Shown here: in pieces, positions 15,692 to 25,078 of the stretch | Position numbering within the stretch: the first letter of the stretch is position 1 | Layout: every line of letters begins with the position of its first letter | Source of the DNA: an uncultured Pseudomonadota bacterium | GTDB lineage: Bacteria > Myxococcota_A > Polyangia > HGW-17 | DNA: 64,000 bases | Direction of reading: 5' to 3' | Assembly (NCBI GenBank): GCA_938004375.1 | Contig: CALKWH010000278.1 | Span: 5,223 to 69,222, forward strand | Notes under the pieces: model-generated | What the model saw: the letters and a program-made list of their open reading frames with translations, nothing else | What the model was told of the DNA's origin: nothing | Database searches by the model: none | Position numbers and translations under genes: made by a program

Positions 15692-17866
15692 ATGTGGACA
15701 TGGCGCATCCTGCCGTTGGTCGTTTGTTTTTTAATTTTTGCCTGTGAGAGGGATGGGACGCGGGTGACCTGCCGCACGGTGAACGACTGCAGCCGGGGCC
15801 AGGTCTGCGATCCCGACACCCTCACCTGCGTACCGGGGCGGATCGCCGACATGGACGTGCCCGACCTCGACGGCGGGCTCCCCCTGCCCGACGGACCGGT
15901 GGCCGACGGGGACGTGGTCACTGATGGACCGACGCCGGACGGGGACGCGGTGGAGCTCGACGATCCCGTGCGCGTCTGCCGGTACGTCCCGCCGCCGGGG
16001 GACTTCTTGCCGGTGATGAAGTGCCGCTGGAACTCCTCCGTGCAGTACGCGACCTCCGACGACGTCGTCATGACGCCGGCGGTGGCCAACCTCACGGATG
16101 ACAACGGCGACGGCGTCATCGACACGCGCGACGTCCCGGACATCCTCTTCGTGACTTACCGCCTGGCCGAGGACGGTTGCTGCAACACCCCGGGGGTGCT
16201 GCGCGTGGTCTCCGGGCGCTGCGGAGACGACGGTCACCTGGTGGAGCACTTCTCGGTGGCCACCCCCGCCCTGGACAACTCGGCCGGCCTGGCCGTGGGC
16301 GATCTCGACGACGACGGCTTGCCCGACATCGTGGGCATGACCCGCACCAGCGGCACCGTCGCCTACTCGAACACGGGCGTCGTGAAGTGGACCAGCCCGC
16401 ATCCGCAGGGAGAGGACACCCTCACAGCGGTGCAGCCGGCCATCGTCGATCTCGACGGGGACGGCGTCGCCGAGGTCCTCGTCGGTCGCGTCGTCCTCGA
16501 CGGGCTCACCGGGCTCATCAAGTGGCGCGGCGTGGCCGGCCTGGGCATCAACGCCTTCCTCGGTCCCATGAGCTTCGCCGCCGACCTCGATCTCGACGGT
16601 CGGCCCGAGATGATCGCCGGGAGCTCGGTGTACCGCGCCGACGGCCTGTTGCTCTGGCAGTTCCCCTATCCGTCGGCCCAGTCCCCCTGCGCCTCCGGGA
16701 GCCGCCCCTGCGACGGATACGCCGCGGCCGGCGACCTCGACGCCGACCCCGAGGGCGAGGTCGTGATCGTCCGTTCGGGAGACGTGTGGATCCTCCAGCA
16801 CGACGGGACCCTGCTCGCCCACCTGCTGATCCCATGGGACAACTGCGCCAACAACGAGGGCGGTCCGCCGACCATCGCGGACTTCGACGGCGACGGCCGG
16901 GCCGAGATCGGGGTGGCCGGCGCGGATTTCTACGCGGTGTTTGACCTGGACTGCTGCGACGCGCTGCCGGACTGCCCCGCCGTGCCCGCCGGCGCCGACG
17001 CCTGCTCGGCGCCCGGCATTCGGTGGTCGGTGCCCAACAACGACTGTTCGTCGCGCGTGACGGGCTCCTCGGTGTTTGATTTCGACGGTGACGGACAGGC
17101 CGAGGTGGTCTACAACGACGAGACGAACTTCCGCATCTTCCGGGGCACCGACGGCACGATCCTGTTCGAGGAGCCCAACCGGTCCCACACCCGGCTCGAG
17201 TATCCGATCATCGCCGACGTCGACAACGACGGGAACGCCGAGATCGTCTTCATCGAGAACACCACAGTGGCAGGCAGCCCCGACCACGGCATCGAGGTCT
17301 GGGGTGACGGGCTGGACCGCTGGGTGCCCACCCGCCGTATCTGGAACCAGCACATGTACGCGATCACCAACATCACCGAGGACGGGCTGCTGCCGGCCTA
17401 CGGTTCCCCGCCGAACTGGCTGCTTTACAACAACTTCCGGCAGAACCTCCCCGACTACGACGTGTTCGCCGCGCCCGATCTGCAGCTCGAGTGGCTCGGC
17501 GTGGATCGATCCCAGTGCAACGGGCGGCTCGGCCTGCGGGTGCGCGTCTGCAACTTCGGGTCGTTGCGCGTGGGCCCCGGGGTCCCGGTGACCTTCTGGG
17601 ACACCATGGCCGGCGCCGCGATCGCGTGCGAGACGCCGACGGCCACCACTGCCACCCTGGAGCCCGAGGAGTGCGAGGAGGTCACCTGCTGGTGGACCTC
17701 GCCGCCGCTGAACCCGGCCCGGGCGGAGGTCTCCGCCTGCGTGGACAACGACGCCCCGGCTTGCACCGCCGGCGGCCTGAACAACGAGTGTCGCGAGGAC
17801 AACAATGCCGCCGCCGTCTCCGAGGCAGGCTGCAATGGCCCCGTGGGCAAGGGAGGTGTCCGATGA
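15692..17866 (+). CDS. FG-GAP/VCBS-repeat surface lipoprotein
   Basis: A 724-residue protein with lipobox LIFAC (Cys18). After a Cys pair region (CRTVNDCSRGQVCDPDTLTC) and an Asp/Gly/Pro-rich linker come repeated Ca-binding blades of FG-GAP type, seen as LTDDNGDGVIDTRDVPD, VGDLDDDGLPDIVG, IVDLDGDGVAEVL, AADLDLDGRPEMI, IADFDGDGRAEIG, DFDGDGQAEVV and DVDNDGNAEIV, predicting a beta-propeller. The C-terminus (about 570-720) is a Cys-rich Ig-like domain (CNFGSLRVGPGVPVTF). It is probably displayed on the outer membrane. GAGAGGAG precedes the ATG. It overlaps the next gene by ATGA, so the two products are likely made together. Confidence 0.85.
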   Translation: MWTWRILPLVVCFLIFACERDGTRVTCRTVNDCSRGQVCDPDTLTCVPGRIADMDVPDLDGGLPLPDGPVADGDVVTDGPTPDGDAVELDDPVRVCRYVPPPGDFLPVMKCRWNSSVQYATSDDVVMTPAVANLTDDNGDGVIDTRDVPDILFVTYRLAEDGCCNTPGVLRVVSGRCGDDGHLVEHFSVATPALDNSAGLAVGDLDDDGLPDIVGMTRTSGTVAYSNTGVVKWTSPHPQGEDTLTAVQPAIVDLDGDGVAEVLVGRVVLDGLTGLIKWRGVAGLGINAFLGPMSFAADLDLDGRPEMIAGSSVYRADGLLLWQFPYPSAQSPCASGSRPCDGYAAAGDLDADPEGEVVIVRSGDVWILQHDGTLLAHLLIPWDNCANNEGGPPTIADFDGDGRAEIGVAGADFYAVFDLDCCDALPDCPAVPAGADACSAPGIRWSVPNNDCSSRVTGSSVFDFDGDGQAEVVYNDETNFRIFRGTDGTILFEEPNRSHTRLEYPIIADVDNDGNAEIVFIENTTVAGSPDHGIEVWGDGLDRWVPTRRIWNQHMYAITNITEDGLLPAYGSPPNWLLYNNFRQNLPDYDVFAAPDLQLEWLGVDRSQCNGRLGLRVRVCNFGSLRVGPGVPVTFWDTMAGAAIACETPTATTATLEPEECEEVTCWWTSPPLNPARAEVSACVDNDAPACTAGGLNNECREDNNAAAVSEAGCNGPVGKGGVR

Positions 17867-20481
17867 TCCTCCCGCTGATGTGCACGCTTCTTTTCGGCGC
17901 GCAGAACACGCTGTACTTCGATTTCACCCCCCGGCCGTTCCAGCAGGGCGTCTACCAACTGAGCGCCAACGTGGTGGTGGATGACGGCGCCGCCCGGCTG
18001 GCCGCGGCCCCCGACTGGCACCTGCCCGGCTGGGCGGCCCGCGTCGAGTTCTTCGTGGAGAACGCGACCACGGTCCAGCTCGAGGAGTACCCCGTTCACG
18101 TGGACCTGTCCCGGTTGCCCGCCGAGCTCTTCGACGTCGCGGCCATCGACGGCGCGGATCTGCGCCTGGTGGACGCCGACGGCGGGGAGATCACCGAGTT
18201 GTGGGTGGAGAACTTCGATTTCATCGCCCGCACCGGCGAGCTCTGGCTCCAGTTGCCCACCCTGCCGCCGGGGCAGACGCGGATTTATCTCTACTTCGGG
18301 AACCCCGTCGCCGAGCCGGCAGGTTCCTGGCAGGCCGTCTTCCGCTGGTCGTCCCTGCGGTACGGAGCCTGGTGGCCCTTCCCGGGGACCTCCCAGGTGA
18401 GTGTCGTCTCCCTCGAGCCCGTGCGGGTGCAGGTTGGCGCCTCGGCGGCGGTGGACGTGACGGCCCAGCCGCTCACCTTCGCGGCCGACCCCGGGGTCGT
18501 GGCGGCCAACGGACCGTACGTCCTGGCCGGGGATCTCAACGCGTCCGACCTCGCCGTACCCTTCTCGATGGCCGGGACCGCCTTCACCTTCGCCGCCCAG
18601 CGGGGCCTCGACGTCCTGGAGGTCTTCTCCCCGTTCGGCGTGGCCCAGGTCAGGCTGCTGCAGGGGGAGACCGTGCTCGCGGAGGCCACCGTGGGCCAGT
18701 TGGCGGCGCAGAGCCTGACGGTGGACGTGCCCACCGGGGCTTATCGGCTGCTCTCGGACAGCCCCGTGGTCGCCTTCCACTGGACCTCGGACGGCTACGA
18801 CGGGCACCCGCTGGTGCCGGCCTCCACCGAGCTCTGGGGGGCCGCCCTGGGCACTGTCTACGTCACCGCCCTCGAGGACGACACACACCTGACAGTGTAT
18901 CGGTCCGACCTCGTGACCACGACGCACACGCTCCAGCGCGACGCCGTGCTGACCCTGTCCTACGGCGCCACGGCCGGGAGCGGGCCCGCCCTGCACCTGG
19001 TGGCGGACAAGCCCGTGGGGGCGCTGTCCCAGGCCGACGGCTCGGGCGGCGAGAGCGTGGCCTTCTTGTCCGGACGTCTGTTGGGCCGCGACTTCGCGCT
19101 GCCCCGCTCCGCCACCTACCTCGCGCTGGCCGCCACGGCCCCCGCGACCGTGTGCGCGACCGCCACCGCCGATGGAACCCCCCTCTCCCAGGTGACCTCC
19201 GAGGCCACCCCGTCGCCGTTCCCGAACAAGCTCCTGTTGGGCGCCCTGCCTGCCGGGACGCGGCTCACGTGCACGGCGCCGGTGGCCGCCTTCGTGGAGG
19301 ACGCCGCGCTGGGGGATGAACGGCACCTGGCCACCGTCAAGGATCATCGCCCGTTCGTCCATCCGGAGCCCACGCTGGAGGCGGTCGCTTCCCTGGCCGT
19401 GCCGCGCTTCGATCCGGGACCCGGACGGGTCGTCACCCCCGAGCTGGTGGTCCCGCACCGGATCACCCGGTGGGAGGAGATCGGTTTCCTCGCGCCCACC
19501 GCGCGCCCTGCGGAGACGGCCCTGCGGTTCGAGGTGAGCACCGACGCGGGCGCCAACTGGCAGGTCTATGACGGTCTGGCCTGGGTGGATTCGGCCGGCG
19601 TCGGCATGGAGCCGGGCTACCTGGCCGCCGGATTCCCTCAGTTGCCGGCGGGGCGTTCGCTCATGCTGCGCGCGACCCTCACGGGGGACGGAGCCGACAC
19701 GCCCGTGCTGGGTCCCGTCGCGGTTACCTACCGCTATGACGAGGGCGCCGCCTCTCTGCGATTCGGCCCCATCGGCAGCCCCCAGTTGCAGGGTGTGCCG
19801 TTCCCGGTGACGGTGGAGGCCGTGGACGCCGACGGCGCCCTCCTCGCCGGCTACGACGAGCCCCTCCTGCTCTCGGCCGGCAGCGCCCGGCTTCAGCCCG
19901 CGCGGCACGAGGGTTTCCTGGACGGACGTGCGGTCTTCTATGTGGTGGTGATGGACGCGGGAGAGGGGATCACGCTCTTCGCCTCGGACGGGCAGGCCTC
20001 GGGCGTGTCCGAGCCGTTCGACGTGCTGCCGGTGGACGCCGCTCGTCTCGAGAAGGTTGCAGGCGACGGCCAGTGGGGCTTTGAGGGGGAACCCCTCGAG
20101 GTCCCGCTTGTGGTGCGGCTCCTGGACGCCGAGGGGCGCCCGCTGGCCGCCCACGACGTGACCTTCACCGCAGACGCGGGCACCTTCGAAGGGGATGACG
20201 ACGGAGTCACCACGGTCGAGACCGGTAACACCGGCTATGTGGCGGTGACCTTCGTTCCGGGGCGGGGCGCGAACGTGGTGACCGCCACCCACGGTGGGCT
20301 GGAACCCGTGGTGTTCTCGGTGCGGGGCGACGAGCGGGATCCGACCCTGTACGATGCCGCGGGCTCCACGGCCTGCGCCGCACGACCCGGTCTGTCCGGG
20401 GTGCGGACCCGGGTGATTGCGCCGCTGCTGACGTTGCTGGGACTGCTGTTCCTGCGCCGTTCGCGCCGTCGCCTACGGTGA
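17863..20481 (+). CDS. DUF2341/Ig-like surface protein with Cys-TM-Arg sorting tail
   Basis: An 872-residue exported protein. A short signal-like N-terminus (MILPLMCTLLFGAQ) leads to a DUF2341-like domain (about 50-150: YPVHVDLSRLPAELF...TRIYLYFGNP), a long beta-rich middle, and at least two Ig-like/Big-1-type domains near the end (about 645-830). The tail has a Cys (STACAARPG), a hydrophobic helix and an Arg cluster (RRSRRR), the layout of MYXO-CTERM/GlyGly-CTERM sorting signals. The start at 17863 is taken because its ATG overlaps the stop of the FG-GAP lipoprotein gene. The end overlaps the opposing flippase-like gene by nine bases. Confidence 0.82.
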   Translation: MILPLMCTLLFGAQNTLYFDFTPRPFQQGVYQLSANVVVDDGAARLAAAPDWHLPGWAARVEFFVENATTVQLEEYPVHVDLSRLPAELFDVAAIDGADLRLVDADGGEITELWVENFDFIARTGELWLQLPTLPPGQTRIYLYFGNPVAEPAGSWQAVFRWSSLRYGAWWPFPGTSQVSVVSLEPVRVQVGASAAVDVTAQPLTFAADPGVVAANGPYVLAGDLNASDLAVPFSMAGTAFTFAAQRGLDVLEVFSPFGVAQVRLLQGETVLAEATVGQLAAQSLTVDVPTGAYRLLSDSPVVAFHWTSDGYDGHPLVPASTELWGAALGTVYVTALEDDTHLTVYRSDLVTTTHTLQRDAVLTLSYGATAGSGPALHLVADKPVGALSQADGSGGESVAFLSGRLLGRDFALPRSATYLALAATAPATVCATATADGTPLSQVTSEATPSPFPNKLLLGALPAGTRLTCTAPVAAFVEDAALGDERHLATVKDHRPFVHPEPTLEAVASLAVPRFDPGPGRVVTPELVVPHRITRWEEIGFLAPTARPAETALRFEVSTDAGANWQVYDGLAWVDSAGVGMEPGYLAAGFPQLPAGRSLMLRATLTGDGADTPVLGPVAVTYRYDEGAASLRFGPIGSPQLQGVPFPVTVEAVDADGALLAGYDEPLLLSAGSARLQPARHEGFLDGRAVFYVVVMDAGEGITLFASDGQASGVSEPFDVLPVDAARLEKVAGDGQWGFEGEPLEVPLVVRLLDAEGRPLAAHDVTFTADAGTFEGDDDGVTTVETGNTGYVAVTFVPGRGANVVTATHGGLEPVVFSVRGDERDPTLYDAAGSTACAARPGLSGVRTRVIAPLLTLLGLLFLRRSRRRLR

Positions 20482-21540
20482 GCCTTCGGACCCTGCCGGG
20501 GTGCCGTCAGGCGGGGTCTCTTCCTCCACCACCTTCGGACCCACATAAGGGAAGAAGGCGCACCACCCGAGGTAGGCCAGCCCCAGCACGTTGAACACCA
20601 GGCGGCGCAGCCGGCGGATGAACTCTTGCATGAAGCCGTACACGGGATCGAAACCGATCCACTGGTACAGACCCATGCTGCCGGCCTCGGTGACGCCCAT
20701 CTCCACGGGGGAGAGCGAGACCACGGTCTGCAAAAGGGAGCTCCCGGTGAATAGAAAGACACTCGTGGCCCAGGAGACCTCGACCCCCAGGAGCCTGAGG
20801 ACGAACCAGATCTCGTAACACACGCTCACGTGGACCAGCAGCAGCAGCAGGGCGGCGGCAAGGAGTCGCCAGCGGTAGTTCCGGCCGAAGTCGCGGAAGG
20901 TCTCGTCGAGCTCGTGGGAGAAGGACTCCACCTTGGAGAGATCCAGGCGGCGCACCAGCGGCAGCCGGTGCAGCCAGCGCGCGATGCGCTTGACCCCGAT
21001 GCGGGTGACCAGCCACCAGGCCAGCGGCAGGTACAGGGCGGTGAGGAGCCCCAGGCCGAGGAACCAGAGCACGACCACCGTGCCGATGGGGCGCGGGTCG
21101 GTGTCGAAGGGGCCGAACACCAGGTACAGCAGCGGACCGGCCACGGTGACGAGCTTCTTGGTCACCGCGTAGAGGAAGTTCCACAGCAATAGCGAGGAGA
21201 CGGCCTCGTGGGCGCCGATCACGGGGCCGATGAGGTTCCCCTTCACGAACTCGCCGCCGTCCCCGGAAGGGGTCAGCGCGTTGATCGCGGTCCCCGAGTT
21301 GGCCACGAGCATGATCCGGATCATGGACACGGGCCGACGGATCAGCAGACGCCAGGAGACCGTGTCCCCGAGCATGGTGACGAGGTAGATGGGAAAGAGC
21401 CAGAAGAAAGACCAGCCCGTGCGGGATAGGTGCTCCTTCGTGGTATCCCAGCCGATGTTGCGGATCAGGCCCACGATGACGACGGTCCCGACGAGGAAGA
21501 CGATGAGATTGAATATTTGGCTTCTCCTGAATTTGGGCAT
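20473..21540 (-). CDS. Lysylphosphatidylglycerol synthase TM-region family protein
   Basis: A 355-residue inner-membrane protein with about eight TM helices, similar in layout to the UPF0104/LPG_synthase_TM family. Visible traits are the short N-terminal TM, the motif region NSGTAINALTPSGDGGEFVKG and the late SLSPVEMGVTEAGSMGLY. Members of this family act as the flippase part of MprF or stand alone; the substrate here is unknown. Last gene of the minus-strand signalling run, 16 bases after the tandem cyclic-nucleotide-binding gene. Confidence 0.75.
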   Translation of the reverse strand: MPKFRRSQIFNLIVFLVGTVVIVGLIRNIGWDTTKEHLSRTGWSFFWLFPIYLVTMLGDTVSWRLLIRRPVSMIRIMLVANSGTAINALTPSGDGGEFVKGNLIGPVIGAHEAVSSLLLWNFLYAVTKKLVTVAGPLLYLVFGPFDTDPRPIGTVVVLWFLGLGLLTALYLPLAWWLVTRIGVKRIARWLHRLPLVRRLDLSKVESFSHELDETFRDFGRNYRWRLLAAALLLLLVHVSVCYEIWFVLRLLGVEVSWATSVFLFTGSSLLQTVVSLSPVEMGVTEAGSMGLYQWIGFDPVYGFMQEFIRRLRRLVFNVLGLAYLGWCAFFPYVGPKVVEEETPPDGTPAGSEGSP

Positions 21541-21556
21541 GGAACTCCGGGGGTCG

Positions 21557-22876
21557 TCAGATCAGGACGATCTCCTCTTCCTCGGCGTCGGCCGCCCGGG
21601 CGGCCAGGGTCTCCTGGGTCCGGGTCAAACGGCTGTCGGCGAGCTGGGAGAAGTAATCGCGCATCTCGGGCACGCTCTGCACCAGGCGCAGGAAGTAATG
21701 ACGGGAGAGGAACAGCAGGGTGGTGCGCCGGGTGGCTACGACCGAGGCGGTCGTCTCGGAGCCCAGCAGGAGGCTGATCTCGCCGAAGCTCTCGGGGGCC
21801 TGCAGCGTGGCCAGGGAGACCGCCTGGGGGGTGTCCAGGTCGCGCATGACCTCGACCTCGCCGCCCAGGATGAGATACAGCCCGGTCCCCTCCTCGCCCT
21901 GACGGACGATCACGGTGTCGGTCTCCACGACGTAGGCCTGGAAATGCTTGAGCAGATCCATGCGCTGGGTCCGGGAGAAGGGCCTGAACAGGGGGCTGGT
22001 GGCCAGCAGGTTGCCAACCAGGCGTTCACGGGTGAACTTGTCCAGGGCTACGGCCACCTGCTCGAGATGTTCGGCCAGGCGGGCGATGGCCTCGGCGGGG
22101 AACTCGAGCACCTGCGCCCAGCTCTGGGCGGTGACCGAGGCCGAACGGGGAGCCCGCTGGACCAGGGCCATCTCGCCGACGATGGCGCCCGCGTGCAGGG
22201 TCGCCAGGGGGGTCACGCGACCCAGCGCGTCGGTCTTGAACACCGAGAAGGAGCCCGTGCCGATCATGAAGAACGAGTTGCCGGGCTCGCCTTCGCGGAT
22301 CAGCGCCTGGCCGGGCGCCAGCGGGACCAGGCGCAGCACGCGCGCGACCTCGACGAAGTGATGGGCGGGCACGTCGGAGAGCAGCGGCATGGGCAAGAGG
22401 GTGGCCGGGAAGTCCTCGGCCTTGGTGATGGTCTGGGCGAGGCCGGTCACCGTGGCGACGAGCTCTGCCAGGGAGGGGAGGAGCTCGGCGGGCCCGTCCA
22501 CGGGCGTCTCGTCGGGCAGGGGGGCCACCTTGGAGCCGGACTGGGACAGTTGCGTGGAGTTGGCGGAATAGAGATAGGCGAGCCGCTTCCAGAGCGGGTC
22601 GGCGTCCTTGCCCAGCCGTTCGAGCAGGTGCAAGAAGGCCATGGCGGCGATGGGGTGCCCCGCCCGCATGGCGATCTCGGCGGAGTACACGAGGACCTTC
22701 TCCAGAGGCTCGACGGCCTGCAGGCGGGCCAGGACGTCGATCGTGAGGAACCGCACCTCGAGGTCCAGCGGGTCCGCCTTGAGGGCGGCCACCAGGCTGC
22801 CCAGGGTCTGCTCCATGTTTCCCTGCGCGAAGTGCGCGAAGGCGAAATCCTTGAGTGACTTGTAGGTGACCTTCAT
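21557..22876 (-). CDS. Tandem cyclic-nucleotide-binding domain protein
   Basis: A 439-residue soluble protein. Residues 1-100 look like TPR helices. Two CRP-type CNB domains follow: the first (about 175-285) with EPGNSFFMIGTGSFSVF and GEMALVQRAPRSASV, the second (about 300-410) with GTGLYLILGGEVEVM and FGEISLLLGSETTASV. The phosphate-binding cassette Arg is present in the first (APRSASV) but replaced by Thr in the second (SETTASV), so only the first is a good candidate for cAMP/cGMP binding. There is no DNA-binding or kinase domain, so it probably acts as an adaptor. It ends in an acidic EEEEI tail. Confidence 0.85.
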   Translation of the reverse strand: MKVTYKSLKDFAFAHFAQGNMEQTLGSLVAALKADPLDLEVRFLTIDVLARLQAVEPLEKVLVYSAEIAMRAGHPIAAMAFLHLLERLGKDADPLWKRLAYLYSANSTQLSQSGSKVAPLPDETPVDGPAELLPSLAELVATVTGLAQTITKAEDFPATLLPMPLLSDVPAHHFVEVARVLRLVPLAPGQALIREGEPGNSFFMIGTGSFSVFKTDALGRVTPLATLHAGAIVGEMALVQRAPRSASVTAQSWAQVLEFPAEAIARLAEHLEQVAVALDKFTRERLVGNLLATSPLFRPFSRTQRMDLLKHFQAYVVETDTVIVRQGEEGTGLYLILGGEVEVMRDLDTPQAVSLATLQAPESFGEISLLLGSETTASVVATRRTTLLFLSRHYFLRLVQSVPEMRDYFSQLADSRLTRTQETLAARAADAEEEEIVLI

Positions 22877-22963
22877 GGGTGGACCCTCCCGGCCTGGCCG
22901 TCAGGGACGGAAGTATAGCCTGCGAACGCGGGAGATTTCAAGCGTCGTCTGCCATCGCCGCCG

Positions 22964-23608
22964 TCAGAAGAACGAGAGCGGCGTCTCGGGCTCGAACAGG
23001 ATCACGAAGGAGCAGGTCGTGTGGCCGGTGGTCATGCAGTTCTCCTCGTGGATGCGCAGGCAGGGGATGCGGTGCAGCTCGAGGATGCCCCCGGCGAAGC
23101 CGGAGATCACGCTGCAGAACAGGGGCAGGTTCACGGGCCTCGCCAGGGCGTGGAACGCGATCTGGGAGGGGGAGACCCGCTCGTCCACGGCCGCCTCCAG
23201 GGGAAGGAACCAGTTGGGCAGTCGCTCGAGACCCCGCTGGAGCCGGGCGGCGACGTGGAGGATGGCGGTGGACCGCTTCTGGTGGAACATCCGGGACAGG
23301 GAGTCGAGCTGGGCCACGGTGAGATCGCCGACGAACTTGCCGGCGTGGGAGGTCACGAACCGGCGTCCCCAGGCGGCGCCGAAGTCCGCCAGCATCGGGT
23401 GCATCTGCATGTCCACTGCAGCAAGCAGGATGGAGAATTCGCGGGCGGAGACCCAGGCGTCGGGCTCCCCCTCGCGGGCGAAGACCATCTTGAGGGTGGC
23501 CGGCAGCAGGGAGAGGAATCGCGCGAAGGCGACTTCGCCGATGGTCTCGGTGAAATACTCGCACAGATCGCCGAACACCTCCTGTTTCACCAGGAGCTCG
23601 GGGTTCAT
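22964..23608 (-). CDS. V4R-like small-molecule sensor domain protein (tentative)
   Basis: A 214-residue soluble protein. The C-terminal signature ENCMTTGHTTCSFVILFE, with two Cys around a Gly-His, resembles the end of V4R (4-vinyl reductase) domains, which bind small ligands or metals in XylR-type regulators and related sensors. The N-terminal part is helical (VFGDLCEYFTETIGEVAFARF), like a linker or dimer domain. The start is at 23608, overlapping the sigma-factor stop by ATGA, so the two are translationally coupled. A Myxococcales-restricted family such as TIGR02265 is an alternative; a profile search would decide. Confidence 0.55.
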   Translation of the reverse strand: MNPELLVKQEVFGDLCEYFTETIGEVAFARFLSLLPATLKMVFAREGEPDAWVSAREFSILLAAVDMQMHPMLADFGAAWGRRFVTSHAGKFVGDLTVAQLDSLSRMFHQKRSTAILHVAARLQRGLERLPNWFLPLEAAVDERVSPSQIAFHALARPVNLPLFCSVISGFAGGILELHRIPCLRIHEENCMTTGHTTCSFVILFEPETPLSFF

Positions 23609-24279
23609 GGCTGCACCCCCGATCCCTGGCGGAGGTGGTCGATGACGCGAGCGTGGAGCCTGCAGGCCCAGCTCTTGGAGCGGCCCTTCTGCCGGGCGAA
23701 CTCGTCGAGGGAATGACCGTCGTGATAGACCGCCCGAACCAGCTCCTGCCACGGCTCGGGCAGCTCCGCCACCTGGGTGCGGACCCAGGCCAGCTCGCTG
23801 CGCCGCTCGACCTCGTCTAACCCCTCGCCGCTGCCGGCGTCGGGGAGCTCGTCGAGGCGCTCCGAGGAGAGGCGGTAGCAGGTGGTCAACCCCGCGAGGG
23901 TGGAGGAGAGGCGATCCACCAACTCGGCGGTGGAGGGGGCCGCGGGACCCCTCTGCAGGGGCAAACTCTTCTCCTGGAGATAGGAGTTGGCGGTCTCCTC
24001 GGCGATGAGCTCGGTCTGGTGCCCGATCTGGAACCACTGGCGGCGCACGCCGTCGAGGATCGCCCCCTTGATCCGATAGTAGGCGAACGTGGAGAACTGG
24101 AAACCGCGCTGCGGATCGTACCGGCGTGCGGACTCGATCAGGCCGATCGTGCCCATGTTGATGAGCTCGTCCACCTCGATCTTCCGATGGACCAGGCGAT
24201 GCACGTCGTTGGCGATCTTCCGGACGAGGTCCAGGTTGCCGTCGACGAGTTCCTGCTGCAGCCGGTCCGGGCGCTCCAT
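23605..24279 (-). CDS. Alternative sigma factor, FliA/sigma28-like
   Basis: A 224-residue sigma70-family protein. Region 2 is clear (about 30-80): DELINMGTIGLIESARRYDPQRG then FSTFAYYRIKGAILDGVRR, the core-binding and -10-reading helices. Region 4 is at about 165-220 (LPEPWQELVRAVYHDGHSLDEFARQKGRS...), less conserved than in FliA. The segment DPQRGFQFSTFAYYRIKGAILD is of FliA/WhiG type rather than ECF type. No flagellar genes are near, so it may drive a stress or motility regulon. It is coupled to the V4R-like gene by overlap, suggesting that protein controls it. Confidence 0.85.
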   Translation of the reverse strand: MERPDRLQQELVDGNLDLVRKIANDVHRLVHRKIEVDELINMGTIGLIESARRYDPQRGFQFSTFAYYRIKGAILDGVRRQWFQIGHQTELIAEETANSYLQEKSLPLQRGPAAPSTAELVDRLSSTLAGLTTCYRLSSERLDELPDAGSGEGLDEVERRSELAWVRTQVAELPEPWQELVRAVYHDGHSLDEFARQKGRSKSWACRLHARVIDHLRQGSGVQP

Positions 24280-24286
24280 GATCGTC

Positions 24287-25054
24287 TCACCGGTGTTTGA
24301 GGGGGCGGGCCTGGAAGCGCCGCGTGCCGTCGGGATCCTCTCCCACCAGATCGAACTGCAGCACCTGCATGCTCAGGCGGGCCTTGTTCTTGCTGGGCAG
24401 CCACACCTCGAGCATGTCGCCGGAGTCGACCTTTTGTACGCGGCAGGAGCCGAACTTGAAGTGCTCGACGATGTCCCCCGCGCCGGGCAGAGCGAAGCCG
24501 TCGTTGGAGACGCCTCCTGCGGCGGCGGCGCTCTCGGAGACGAGGGTGGGCGACTCGGTCTCGGGTTCGGCAGGTGCGGCGTCCGATGGACCCGGGCTCG
24601 GTCGGTCCGCCGCTCCGGCGGACTCGGTGAAGCAGTCCGCCCAGGCGGGGAACAGGAGCTTCGGGTCGGAGCGCTTCACGATGAAGACGTCGTCGAAGGC
24701 GTCGAGGCGGAACTCGCACGAAAGGAGGCGGGCGGAGACGAGCAGGCCCCCCACGATCTGAAGTCCGGCCGGTCCGGGGACCTGCAGGGTGGCCATCAGT
24801 TGGGTCTCCACCTTGCCGTCGACGTCGGAGACGAAGCCTGTGCAGCGCAGGATGAGCGCCGGCGCGTTCACGACGAGGGGGACGCCGCGGGGTTCGGTCA
24901 CCAGGGAGAACCCCTCGAGCTGGCCAGCGAGCTCCACGTGGCCGGACCGGATCCCGTGATCGGTGAACAGCCGCGAGAAGGCGGTCGGCAGCTCCATGCC
25001 ACGCGTGAAGGAGCCGACCAGATGACGGACTTTCTGGGTATGGACGCAGAACAA
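24287..25054 (-). CDS. PPC/DUF296-like domain protein
   Basis: A 255-residue soluble protein. Residues 1 to about 130 resemble the PPC (DUF296) trimer-forming domain, with the pattern HLVGSFTRGMELPTAFSRLF...HGIRSGHVELAGQLEGFSL. A Pro/Glu/Ala linker (about 145-185) leads to a compact C-terminal module (about 195-245: DIVEHFKFGSCRVQKVDSGD then MLEVWLPSKNKARLSM) of unknown function. The start is a TTG at 25054, supported by GGAGGT four bases ahead. It lies seven bases before the sigma-factor gene, so a part in the same control circuit is likely. Confidence 0.6.
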   Translation of the reverse strand: MFCVHTQKVRHLVGSFTRGMELPTAFSRLFTDHGIRSGHVELAGQLEGFSLVTEPRGVPLVVNAPALILRCTGFVSDVDGKVETQLMATLQVPGPAGLQIVGGLLVSARLLSCEFRLDAFDDVFIVKRSDPKLLFPAWADCFTESAGAADRPSPGPSDAAPAEPETESPTLVSESAAAAGGVSNDGFALPGAGDIVEHFKFGSCRVQKVDSGDMLEVWLPSKNKARLSMQVLQFDLVGEDPDGTRRFQARPLKHR

Positions 25055-25078
25055 GGGGACCTCCGGGTGCCGGGGGGT

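Noticed and set aside
17455-20292. Minus-strand ORF of 945 codons
   Set aside because: Antisense to the FG-GAP and DUF2341 genes, whose signals, domains and ATGA overlap are clear.
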